Assembly (NCBI GenBank): GCA_947625475.1
Contig: CANQOL010000006.1
Coordinates: 35,035 to 99,034, forward strand
Length of the DNA: 64,000 nt
Direction of reading: 5' to 3'
Origin: an uncultured Acetatifactor sp.
GTDB taxonomy: Bacteria > Bacillota > Clostridia > Lachnospirales > Lachnospiraceae
The notes under the pieces are model-generated. The model ran no database searches. It saw only the letters and a program-made list of their open reading frames with translations, and was not told the origin of the DNA. Both the position numbers and the translations under genes were made by a program. This document shows, one piece after another, positions 17,955-26,003 of the stretch. Every line of letters begins with the position of its first letter. The stretch's first letter is position 1.

Positions 17955-19704
17955 AAAACCTTCCTCCTGTCAGCTTCCGCAGGCCGTAGCGCAGTGTCTG
18001 TTTCAGCCCGTTGTGCCGGTAGTAGAACCGGAGCTTCCCCAGCAGGGAGTAGCTCCTCCAGTCCTCCTGGGGTATCTCCCGCGCCTCCTGCATGGCCCGG
18101 TCGATCTCCCTCTGGTCCCGGGCCAGCTTCTCTTCCAGCCTGTGCAGGTCGCAGGGCACAAAGGGAAAGATGCCCGGCACCCTGGCGGCCAGATCCCACC
18201 AGAAGACGCTGTATACCCCCTGGGGATCCTCCCAGGGCAGATCCCTTCCGTAAAACAGGATGGGCTTCCAGAGGGCTTCCTCCTGGCTGGCCCGGCGGGG
18301 CTTGTCTGTTCCAAACAGAATCCCTGTTTCCTCCGCCTCCCCGGCCCCTCTCCCTCTTTCGTCCGCCAGGGTCATATAGTACCAGGGCACATACCCTGTC
18401 TGCCCTTCAAAAAGCCGGTTGAAAAGCGCCTGCCCGCTCTCCCCCTCCCCTGTCCCCGCCTGCACTCTCACCTGATGCTCTCTCAGGCGGGCACAGTTGA
18501 GCACCAGGAAGGCCGGATCCAGCCTTTTGTCCGGCTCCATGGGATCGTACTTTCCCAGGGGCGCTCCCACCCCCCAGAAGTCATCCACGCTGCAGGTCCG
18601 GTAAAACTCTCCCAGGTCCCGCAGGGCCAGCGCGTTCTCTTCCAGATAGATACATTTCTTTGCCTGCGGCAGCAGCCATGCCGCCGCCAGCGGATAATAC
18701 TCTCTCCCTAAATCTGTCTCCAGGACCTCCAGGCTGCAGTTCCCGTATTTTTCCGGGAAGTACGCAAAACGCCTGCGCACCTTCTCATCCGTCCCCTTCC
18801 CCGTCAGCAGACTGATCGCATAACGGGTCTGCGGCTTCTTGTTTTCCAGCAGGGAGGTCAGGGTCACCGCCAGGGAAAACTGGTTCCCTTCCTCCAGGGG
18901 CAGCACCAGGGGCACCTCTGCCGGCTCCGTCACACAGGAGATGGGCAGCACCTTATAGGTAAGATCCCGGTTCTCCATCAGCCTGGCTATGTAGATTCCC
19001 GTCAGCCGCTCGGAGATAAACAGCCGCTTCTCCGACAGGTCCCTGCGCTTTTCAAATTCCTCCAGGATCCCAAAGATCCACCGGCAGTAATCGAAGAACA
19101 GCTCCCGCCGGAAGATGAACATGTTGCAGAAGCAGCTCACGTCCCCCGCCAGGTATCTCCGGGCACTCTCCCGGTACTCCGGATTCCTTTCATCCAGGAT
19201 TTCCAGGGCCAGGTCCAGATCCTCCTTCCGGTGGTTCTCCGCGTAGTGCCGGTACACGTTCTTTACCTTCCCCAGATGGGCCACAAAATCACAGCCCCCC
19301 ACCAGCCTGCGCAGCGCCTCAGGCGAGTAGCCGGTCTCCTCCAGGTAGTGTTCACCCATATCCTCAAAGGGGATCTCCCCCGTCTCCCCCTCATGGAGGA
19401 CAAAGTGGCGGCGGTAGTGCATCAGGCCGATATAATCCGGGTCCCCCAGCGCCTCATAATTCTTCCAGGCCCAGTACAGGGCGGTCATCTCGTTGTAGGA
19501 GGCGTTTTTCTCCGAGATATTCTCCCCCGTGTCGTCCCCGATCATGTTCTCCGTGAGCCACCGGTATTCTTCGCTTTGAGGATCCATCCGTTTCTGCGCC
19601 AGGGCCCTTCCCACATGGATGGGGGTCAGGATCTCGTCCCGCAGCAGCCGGGCGGGTTTATGGTAGCAGACCAGCAGTTTGATCCCGGGCTTACTTTCCT
19701 TCAT
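17941..19704 (-). CDS. DUF4422 protein with degenerate GT8-like second half
   Basis: The 587-residue protein has an N-terminal DUF4422 domain (KLLVCYHKP, GENISEKNASYNEMTALYWAWKN, YIGLMHYRRHFVL). The remainder follows the layout of the GT8 half of the neighbouring fusion but lacks its metal site: where YLDCDV is expected the protein reads YLEENALALRDLGEF. The DUF4422 half may be the only active enzyme. Its composition is GC-rich, unlike its AT-rich relative at 13982-16021. It overlaps both neighbours by 14 bp, consistent with tight translational coupling in the glycan operon. Confidence 0.8.
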   Translation of the reverse strand: MKESKPGIKLLVCYHKPARLLRDEILTPIHVGRALAQKRMDPQSEEYRWLTENMIGDDTGENISEKNASYNEMTALYWAWKNYEALGDPDYIGLMHYRRHFVLHEGETGEIPFEDMGEHYLEETGYSPEALRRLVGGCDFVAHLGKVKNVYRHYAENHRKEDLDLALEILDERNPEYRESARRYLAGDVSCFCNMFIFRRELFFDYCRWIFGILEEFEKRRDLSEKRLFISERLTGIYIARLMENRDLTYKVLPISCVTEPAEVPLVLPLEEGNQFSLAVTLTSLLENKKPQTRYAISLLTGKGTDEKVRRRFAYFPEKYGNCSLEVLETDLGREYYPLAAAWLLPQAKKCIYLEENALALRDLGEFYRTCSVDDFWGVGAPLGKYDPMEPDKRLDPAFLVLNCARLREHQVRVQAGTGEGESGQALFNRLFEGQTGYVPWYYMTLADERGRGAGEAEETGILFGTDKPRRASQEEALWKPILFYGRDLPWEDPQGVYSVFWWDLAARVPGIFPFVPCDLHRLEEKLARDQREIDRAMQEAREIPQEDWRSYSLLGKLRFYYRHNGLKQTLRYGLRKLTGGRFCEGA

Positions 19705-22006
19705 GTTCTATCTTCCCCACCCTGCTCTCCAGATTTTTCAGCCTTCCCAACAGCAGATCATATGCGGAGGCGGCCTTCGCCTTCGGCGCCTCCAGCGCAT
19801 GGATCAGCCATGCCTTGGAACGGACGATCTCCGAATCCAGCCTTCTCCACACCGTGTCGTAATCGATATCCTCCAGATAAGCCTTCGTCTCGGACACGCG
19901 CATGGGATCCAAAAACAGGTTCCGCTCAAGGCCCGTTATCTTCATCAGGGTTTCAAACCGGGATAACCCCCTGCGGATGTTGGCGACGCAGGCAAACTTC
20001 TTCCGGAACAGGAGCGAAAAACACAGCCCGTGGTAGGAATCCGTCAGCACCGCCTGGGCATGGGAGAGATAATAGAGCCAGTCTTCCATTTCGATCTCCT
20101 CCCGCAGGGCCTCCGGGTGTCCCATGATCTGCTTGTTTTTCTCCCGGTCTGTCTGGGCGTCCAGCACCAGGATCAGCTTCCAGCCGCTTTCCCGGGCCGC
20201 CTCCTCCAGCATTTCCCTTTTTTCCCCGCTGGGAGAGAGGATGTAGGCGAAAAGATACGGCTCCCTCTCCCTGACACGGGATTCCCCGGCCAGCTTTTCG
20301 TATTCCCCTCTGTCGCACAGGAAAACCGGATCCAGTGTCCGCACCGCTTCCACGCCGAAGACATTCCGGCACACATCCACCCCGTCGTCCTCCCGCACAG
20401 ATATATAATCCAGCCGCCCCATATGGAAGGCCGTCTCCTCCAATACATTCTGCGGCGCCCCGTAAGTGGGGTGGCCGAAGCTGGTGGCGTAGGCGATCTT
20501 CTTTTTGGAATCCTTTACAAAATCCAGAAAAAAGTAGCTTCCGTTCTCCTCTGTGCTCCAGTAGTTCCACAGCTGGTCGCTCCCCACCAGGAACATATCG
20601 CAGTAGCGGTTTAAATCCGGCAGTTCCTCATAGGTCCGTCTGACAGAGATTTCATAATACTTTTTCGCCAGCCTTCTGGCAAATGTATCCGGCAAAGGGG
20701 CAAAGGGCCTGGCTTTCTCCGGCCACTCCAGCATCAGCACGGAATATCCCAGGGACTCCAGGTACCGGTTCAGGGCGAAATTGGTGATCGCGCTCCCGTA
20801 ATTCTCCCCGTACCACCATCCGATATACCCGATATCGAACCGTCTCCCGTATGCGTACTCCACCGCCTTGTCATAATCCTCATACTGGTCCAGCAGCCGG
20901 AAAAATCTGCCCCGGTTAGGGTGGGCGGCCGGGCCTGCCGTCAGGTTCCCGTTCTTTTCCTTTGCCTTCCCCAGGTCTGTCTTCTCCCACACAGCCCCAG
21001 AGGCAGCCCGCTTATACAGCTTCTCCCCCTGGGGGCTGTTAATCAGGACCAGGCTGGTCCCTTTCCCGTCGTCCTTTTCCGGTTCAATCCCCCAGAAATC
21101 CCCCAGTGTAAGGTCACCGATCCTGGGGATCTGCTGGAACCGGCACTGCCCGCAGCTTCTCCGGCAGTTCAGGCCGCTCAAAAATCCTTTATACCAGTCC
21201 GTCTCAGAACGCGCCTTGCTGAATACATATCCGTTGTCCAGGCGGAGGTAGAAAGAATGCGACCATCCCCATTCGCTTTTTTTGCGGAAGCTCACTTCCT
21301 CCACTCCCGCGCCTGCGTTCCCGGTAGTTTCCAGGACCGTGTTGAGGAACCTTCTGTATGCCTTGGGCGACGGCACCCCGTGGCAGATGAGATCCACGGT
21401 ATACAGGCCGGGGTATTCCTTTCCCAGAAAACCCTTCAGCCCCGCCACCTGGCAGGGCGTGCCGGTGAACAAAACCTCTCTCCCCTGCTCCAGGCAGGAC
21501 TTCACCTGCCGGTATATCTGCCCCGGCGAAGCCTGCAGATATTTGGAGCCCCTGAGCCTGTCCAGCTCATCCTCCGTCTCCGCCAGAAGGAAGCAGGCGC
21601 CCCTGCCATCCTGGGTAAAGCCCACCCCGGCTGCCGCGCCGCCCCCGGACAGGATTTCTCTGGCCAGCACCGGAAAGATCCCTCCGGATGAAGACTGCAT
21701 GCGGTCCTCCCCCTTCGCCCTTGCGGCGTACACGGCCCTGCATGTGTTTGGGTTTTCCCTTTCCGTGATCACGGGGCAGGCCCGGACGCACAGGCCGCAG
21801 CCGGTACATTTTTCCGGGTCTGCCGCAGGCACCTCGAATCCCTCCGGGTCCTCCCTCATGGAGATGGCCTCCTTCGGGCAGATGTTCCGGCAGGCACCGC
21901 AGCCTGTGCAGCTGCCCATGTCCGCCCCAAGCTTTTCCTGTTCCGTTATATTTGGCTGCTTCTCCCTGGACAAACCCAGGGGCCCCTTCCAGTTAATCAG
22001 TCCCAC
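19691..22006 (-). CDS. Ferredoxin/F420-hydrogenase-beta and pyruvyl transferase fusion
   Basis: Residues about 33-78 hold two [4Fe-4S] motifs (CTGCGACRNICP and CTGCGLCVRACP). An FrhB-like N- and C-terminal domain follows (SSSGGIFPVLAREIL, FTGTPCQVAGLKGFL, DLICHGVPSP, LTLGDFWGI). From about residue 390 a polysaccharide pyruvyl transferase domain begins (DIGYIGWWYGENYGSAITNF) and contains VGSDQLWN and VLTDSYHG. The fusion recurs in capsule and cell-wall glycan clusters, where it is thought to pair redox chemistry with glycan pyruvylation, but the reaction is not established. The ATG has a usable upstream site; a 118-bp gap with a large hairpin separates it from the gene before. Confidence 0.88.
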   Translation of the reverse strand: MGLINWKGPLGLSREKQPNITEQEKLGADMGSCTGCGACRNICPKEAISMREDPEGFEVPAADPEKCTGCGLCVRACPVITERENPNTCRAVYAARAKGEDRMQSSSGGIFPVLAREILSGGGAAAGVGFTQDGRGACFLLAETEDELDRLRGSKYLQASPGQIYRQVKSCLEQGREVLFTGTPCQVAGLKGFLGKEYPGLYTVDLICHGVPSPKAYRRFLNTVLETTGNAGAGVEEVSFRKKSEWGWSHSFYLRLDNGYVFSKARSETDWYKGFLSGLNCRRSCGQCRFQQIPRIGDLTLGDFWGIEPEKDDGKGTSLVLINSPQGEKLYKRAASGAVWEKTDLGKAKEKNGNLTAGPAAHPNRGRFFRLLDQYEDYDKAVEYAYGRRFDIGYIGWWYGENYGSAITNFALNRYLESLGYSVLMLEWPEKARPFAPLPDTFARRLAKKYYEISVRRTYEELPDLNRYCDMFLVGSDQLWNYWSTEENGSYFFLDFVKDSKKKIAYATSFGHPTYGAPQNVLEETAFHMGRLDYISVREDDGVDVCRNVFGVEAVRTLDPVFLCDRGEYEKLAGESRVREREPYLFAYILSPSGEKREMLEEAARESGWKLILVLDAQTDREKNKQIMGHPEALREEIEMEDWLYYLSHAQAVLTDSYHGLCFSLLFRKKFACVANIRRGLSRFETLMKITGLERNLFLDPMRVSETKAYLEDIDYDTVWRRLDSEIVRSKAWLIHALEAPKAKAASAYDLLLGRLKNLESRVGKIEHEGK

Positions 22007-22047
22007 AGAGCGTTTCTCACTCCCGTCTCTTTTTATTTCGTCGGCTC

Positions 22048-22098
22048 GGCAGCGCCATCCGCGCCGCTCCGGCGGAGCGGTCTGGCTGCAGCGCTGTC
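22048..22098 (-). other. Large imperfect hairpin between glycan genes
   Basis: CAGCGC and GCGCTG enclose an inner CCGCTCC/GGAGCGG stem in the 118-bp gap between the GlfT2-like and ferredoxin-fusion genes. No U-tract follows, so this looks more like an mRNA processing or stability element, or a polar attenuator, than a classical terminator. Confidence 0.4.
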
Positions 22099-22124
22099 AG
22101 CCCTTCAAATTTCCCAAGTGTTTC

Positions 22125-23642
22125 TCAGCCGGATTCCGGTTCCTGGCCTGTTGCCGGGCCCCGGCGTCTGACCCCCAGCTGCGCCAGCCGCCACAAAACC
22201 GCATTCCCCAGCCGGGTGGCATATCTCTTCCGGCTAAGGCGCCTGTGATGCCCCTCCGGGTTGATTCCCTCCAGTTCCTTCCAGCCCTTCAGGTAATCCC
22301 GCAGCCCAAGAATCCCCATGCGCTCTCCCAGGTAATCCCCCCTGCGGTGGCATTCTGAAATCTTCCCCTTCCAAAACCCCAAGATTTCCTCCCGCCCGAA
22401 AGGCTGGCTGTACAGCTCATTCACAAACAGGCTGTTGCGCACGTCGTAGTAGGTAATCACCGGATCCTGACGTTTCTCGTAGGTCTCATGCCACACCTGG
22501 ATCCCGTTCAGGATCAGCGGCTTCCCTCCCTGCCGCAGGCCGTACTCCACGTCGTCGCAGTGCAGGAAAAAAGGTAAGGGACGGTTGGCTTTTATGTACT
22601 CTATGGGGTAGCAGCACATCCACCAGCCCCCGTACTGGGCTCCCCGGTTGTCGTTCATCCCGGGCAGGTTCTCCCGCAGACCCATATCCAGGTTCCAGCC
22701 GATGTGACGGATCTCTCCACCGTTCCAGATCTCCGCCGCCGTGTACTGCACCTGACGGCGGTCTGTGCGGAACATTCTCCCTGCCACCGCCTCTTTTCGG
22801 TACTCTTCCTTCAGGCAGGACAGCAGGGCGCATAACTTGGCGATGCTCTCCATTTGCAGCTCCGCATCGTCGTCCATCAGCAGCACATGGGTGGCTGGGA
22901 ACTCAGGAAGGTTTCTCACCGTCTCTTCCATCCCCCGGCCAAAGCCTCCCGAACCCCCGGTGTTGGGGTTGAGATAGAGCCTTACCCGGCCCCCGTACTG
23001 CTCCGGCCAGCCCTCTCCCAGTTCACGGCCGTTGTCCACTACCAGGATCCGGGAGGCATAACCTCTCTCCCTCTCCAGCTTTTCCAGCCCGGGACATAAC
23101 CTGGCTAAGTTTCTCTCCAGCTGTGCCCTTCTGTGATAGGTGCAGATAACTAGGGACAGGCAGATCTCCCGTCTCCCTGCCGCCCTGGCCTGCCAGGAGC
23201 TCTCCAGGATCCGGCTGTCCTCCCATGCCTCCCACTGCCAGTAGAGCAAGCCTTTTGCCTTATCCTCTGGGAGAAATACCACCTTTTCTTCCGGCAAGGG
23301 CAGGCTCCAGACGGCTTCGGCCAGAAGCTCGTCGGAGGCCGATCTTTCCTCCGCAGCGCCCGCTTCCCCTGGGTTTCCCATCCGATAGATCCGAAGCCTC
23401 CCTCTTCCCTGGAGGCGGATCTGCAGGCAGATCCCGGAAATCTCCCCGTACCTTTCCCAGGCATCCGCATCCAGCAGGTTCATGTAAGTATCCGTGCTTA
23501 CCCGGCTCCCCTCCGCAAGCTCTAAAATCCCATCCGGCGTCCGGGCCGTTTCCCCGCTCTCCCGATAGTACAGTTCCCTCTCCGGACACACCTCATCCGG
23601 CAGGGCCGTCGTCTGCAGAATAATCCCGGGCGCTTCCATCAC
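22125..23642 (-). CDS. GlfT2-like galactofuranosyltransferase
   Basis: The 505-residue protein has the N-terminal beta-sandwich found in GlfT2 (ELYYRESGETARTPDGILEL) and a GT-A domain from about residue 160 (CLSLVICTYHRRAQL). It has DxD as LLMDDDAEL, the GlfT2-type QYGGWWMCCYPIEYI segment and the acidic HCDDVEYGLRQGG motif that supplies the catalytic base. GlfT2-type enzymes polymerise galactofuranose or related sugars from UDP-Galf. It is translationally coupled to the recombinase-like gene (ATG at 23642 within the stop of the upstream gene, ATGA overlap). No UDP-galactopyranose mutase is in the window. Confidence 0.88.
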   Translation of the reverse strand: MMEAPGIILQTTALPDEVCPERELYYRESGETARTPDGILELAEGSRVSTDTYMNLLDADAWERYGEISGICLQIRLQGRGRLRIYRMGNPGEAGAAEERSASDELLAEAVWSLPLPEEKVVFLPEDKAKGLLYWQWEAWEDSRILESSWQARAAGRREICLSLVICTYHRRAQLERNLARLCPGLEKLERERGYASRILVVDNGRELGEGWPEQYGGRVRLYLNPNTGGSGGFGRGMEETVRNLPEFPATHVLLMDDDAELQMESIAKLCALLSCLKEEYRKEAVAGRMFRTDRRQVQYTAAEIWNGGEIRHIGWNLDMGLRENLPGMNDNRGAQYGGWWMCCYPIEYIKANRPLPFFLHCDDVEYGLRQGGKPLILNGIQVWHETYEKRQDPVITYYDVRNSLFVNELYSQPFGREEILGFWKGKISECHRRGDYLGERMGILGLRDYLKGWKELEGINPEGHHRRLSRKRYATRLGNAVLWRLAQLGVRRRGPATGQEPESG

Positions 23643-24568
23643 AGCAGCTCCTTTTCCCGCATAGCCAGGATGATCCCAGTCCGTCCCTGGACGGGCAGGC
23701 CCTTACAGTACTCCATGGGCATGGACAGGGTGGAATTTCCAAGGAGCCGGGAGAGAGACATGGCGTCCATCCCCAGTCTGGCGCAGCTCTCCACAAAGGT
23801 ATTTCGCAGTGAATTGAAATTGATATCCTCCGGCAGGCCCGCGCTCTTTATAATGGCCTTGAGACGGTTCTGCATGGTCCTGGGATCCGCCGGCTGCAGA
23901 GCTCCGGTCAGGAAAAATCTTTCGGGCGCTCTCTGAAAGCGGCCGATACATTGAGTCACTGTCTCGGTCACGGGAATCCGCCGGCGGGCGGCGCCCTCTT
24001 TGATCTCAGATAACGCAAGCCTGGTTCCGGTTCCCTCTGTGATCCTCTGGAGGGTTTGTTCCACCAGGATCTCTCCCCCCGTCAGGTCAATATGGGCCCA
24101 CTGCAGTCCGCAGAGCTCTCCCAGCCGCATTCCAGTCATCATTGTCAGGTAGATCCCGGCCTTGGTCAGATCCGTATCCTGCAGCAGACAGCTGCAAAGC
24201 CTCTTTTGCATGGATTCCGTCAGAGTACCGCTCTTAAGCCGAAAATTCACACTCCGCTTGGGCAGGATGATACTGTCCGCCGGGTTGGAAAGGCAGTATG
24301 CACGGGAGACATACCGGGTCACCATCCGAAGCACCACCAGGATATCCTCTCTATACTTCCGGCTATAGCCCTTCTCCTGCAGACTCTGCGCAAACAGACG
24401 GACCTTTTCCGGGGTCACCTCACAGTATTTCAATCCGGCAAAATAGGGGATCACATGACGCTCCAGCTTGTGGCGGTAATTTGAGACCGACGTGATCTGC
24501 AGTTCCTTTGACACATTCCGGATCCATTCCTCCGCAAGCTCCTGAAAGCTGCTCTGTGAAACGTCCAT
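23639..24568 (-). CDS. Tyrosine-recombinase-like protein with altered active site
   Basis: From the chosen start (ATG 24568, preceded by GGAAAGGGGCG) the 309-residue protein has a SAM-like DNA-binding N-domain (about 10-95) and a catalytic domain. Arg148 (TGMRLGELCGL), Lys190 and the nucleophile Tyr287 (MEYCKG) are in place. The box II H-x-x-R is N-S-L-R (252-255) and the second conserved His is Asn278 (LLGNST). The intact divergent paralogue has His at both positions. It is the first gene of the glycan operon and overlaps the GlfT2-like gene by 4 bp, an unusual partner for a recombinase. It may be a weak enzyme or a DNA-binding regulator. Confidence 0.8.
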   Translation of the reverse strand: MDVSQSSFQELAEEWIRNVSKELQITSVSNYRHKLERHVIPYFAGLKYCEVTPEKVRLFAQSLQEKGYSRKYREDILVVLRMVTRYVSRAYCLSNPADSIILPKRSVNFRLKSGTLTESMQKRLCSCLLQDTDLTKAGIYLTMMTGMRLGELCGLQWAHIDLTGGEILVEQTLQRITEGTGTRLALSEIKEGAARRRIPVTETVTQCIGRFQRAPERFFLTGALQPADPRTMQNRLKAIIKSAGLPEDINFNSLRNTFVESCARLGMDAMSLSRLLGNSTLSMPMEYCKGLPVQGRTGIILAMREKELL

Positions 24569-24590
24569 AAAACGCCCCTTTCCTGTTACT

Positions 24591-24648
24591 GTGCCGGGCA
24601 AATGGATATATTATGTATCGTAGGGAGCTGATGTCATTCGGCCGGCAC
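24591..24648 (-). promoter_or_regulatory. Inverted repeat in the glycan-operon leader
   Basis: 14-bp arms at 24591-24604 and 24635-24648 match at 12 of 14 positions and flank 30 bp. They lie between the operon promoter and the ribosome binding site of its first gene, so they would form a leader hairpin in the mRNA. They could alternatively be recombinase arm sites. Confidence 0.5.
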
Positions 24649-24696
24649 TTTTTCGTTTAATCATGTTTTTGCGAAAGATTCTTCTGCAACGTGCTT

Positions 24697-24725
24697 AGTA
24701 TAGCATGTTTGTCGAGAAATGACAA
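24697..24725 (-). promoter_or_regulatory. Sigma-A promoter of the glycan operon
   Basis: On the minus strand TTGTCA and TATACT are separated by exactly 17 bp, giving a leader of about 120 nt. A 5-bp inverted repeat TTGTC/GACAA with a 7-base gap (24709-24725) overlaps the -35 box and has the size of a tyrosine-recombinase core site or an operator. Confidence 0.7.
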
Positions 24726-24793
24726 GGGTGAAATCATTTTTTACTGGTGGGAAGAATTGTAAATTTCCGAAAAAAATAAAAGGAGGAAAAGAA

Positions 24794-25861
24794 ATGAATA
24801 TTTACAGACGGCGTGACGGAAGATTTGAGGGCAGACTTGCGGGGGAAAGAGGATCCGGGCAGAGGGGATATCTTTCCTTCTACGGGAAATCCAAGAACGA
24901 GGTACAGCAGAAAATGGCAGCGTATGTAGACGGGCTGCGCCAGGAGATACCGGCCCAGAATCTGACGGTAAAAAAACTTTTTGAGGACTGGATGGAAGCG
25001 ATCTCCGTGAGAGTCAGGGAATCTACGCTGGCCAATTATCGGATGAGGATGGCGACGCACATCCTTCCGCTGTTCGGAGAGCTTGACACCGATGAGCTGA
25101 CAGCGCCGCGGCTGCAGAAGTTTGTCTCGGACAAGCTGAAGGAAGGGCTGACGTCAAATTATGTGGCGGATATTGTGGCAACTCTGAAATCCATGCTGCG
25201 GTTTGGAAACAGGCAGTATGGAATCCGCAACTGTCTTTCCAGCCTGATTCTTCCTAAAAAAAGGAAACCTCAGGTACGCCTTCTGACAAAACCGGAGACA
25301 AGCCGTTTGAAGGAATATTTGGCCCAGAACGATGGGCTGTCCTCCCTCGGAATCGCCCTTCCTCTGTTTACCGGGCTGAGACTGGGAGAACTCTGCGGGC
25401 TGCGCTGGAGCGATATTGATCTGGAGGAAAAGACGCTTTGCGTCAATCGAATTGTGCAGCGGATTGCCAAACAGGACGGCCGAGGTACTCGGCTGGTGGT
25501 TACTGCCCCCAAGAGCGCTTCATCCCAGCGGCTGATCCCTCTTCCGGACTGTCTGATCGAAAGACTGCGGTGTCATCTCCGGAAAAAGGACTGCTATCTG
25601 TTTTCCGGTTCCCAAAAACCTCTGGAACCCCGTACCATGCAATACCGTTTTCAGTCCGTGCTGAAAAAAGAAAAACTGCCGTCAATTCATTTTCACGCGC
25701 TGCGGCATATGTTCGCCACAAACTGCGTGGAGCTGGGGTTTGATATCAAGTCACTCTCAGAGATACTGGGGCACGCCAGCGTTGAAATCACGTTAAATCA
25801 TTATGTGCATTCTTCTTTGGAAAAAAAGAAAGCTTTTATGAACCGGCTTTCTCTGTGTTAG
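24794..25861 (+). CDS. Tyrosine recombinase/integrase, intact active site
   Basis: The 355-residue protein starts MNIYRRRDGRFEGRLAGERG, an AP2-like arm-binding segment, followed by a core-binding domain (about 56-150) and a catalytic domain with Arg196, Lys240, His301-x-x-Arg304 (HALRHMF), His327 (LGHASVE) and Tyr337 (LNHYVH). All six expected residues are present. AAAAGGAGG precedes ATG 24794; an upstream in-frame start lacks a site. It is divergent from the altered paralogue across 225 bp. No attachment-site duplication or other integrative-element genes are nearby, so it is more likely a resident recombinase acting locally, perhaps on the shared intergenic region, than the integrase of an intact element. 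Confidence 0.88.
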   Translation: MNIYRRRDGRFEGRLAGERGSGQRGYLSFYGKSKNEVQQKMAAYVDGLRQEIPAQNLTVKKLFEDWMEAISVRVRESTLANYRMRMATHILPLFGELDTDELTAPRLQKFVSDKLKEGLTSNYVADIVATLKSMLRFGNRQYGIRNCLSSLILPKKRKPQVRLLTKPETSRLKEYLAQNDGLSSLGIALPLFTGLRLGELCGLRWSDIDLEEKTLCVNRIVQRIAKQDGRGTRLVVTAPKSASSQRLIPLPDCLIERLRCHLRKKDCYLFSGSQKPLEPRTMQYRFQSVLKKEKLPSIHFHALRHMFATNCVELGFDIKSLSEILGHASVEITLNHYVHSSLEKKKAFMNRLSLC

Positions 25862-25958
25862 AAGATATTTCGTGAAAACATGATTATGCGAATCCCCTCT
25901 TCTCTCCCGGCCTCTAGCCGCCGGGCAGGCGGGAAGGATTTCAGGGGTCACGAAATTA

Positions 25959-25990
25959 GGGCATCCCGGATACGGGACACCCTGTTTTTT
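25959..25990 (+). terminator. Terminator after the plus-strand recombinase
   Basis: A 10-bp stem with two mismatches (GGGCATCCCG / CGGGACACCC, loop GATA) is followed by TGTTTTTT. It separates the recombinase from the convergent helicase gene. Confidence 0.65.
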
Positions 25991-26003
25991 CATGCCCTGG
26001 AAT

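Noticed and set aside
24794..25861. Intact recombinase as the integrase of a prophage or ICE
   Set aside because: No phage, conjugation or excision genes, tRNA target or direct repeat were seen next to it.
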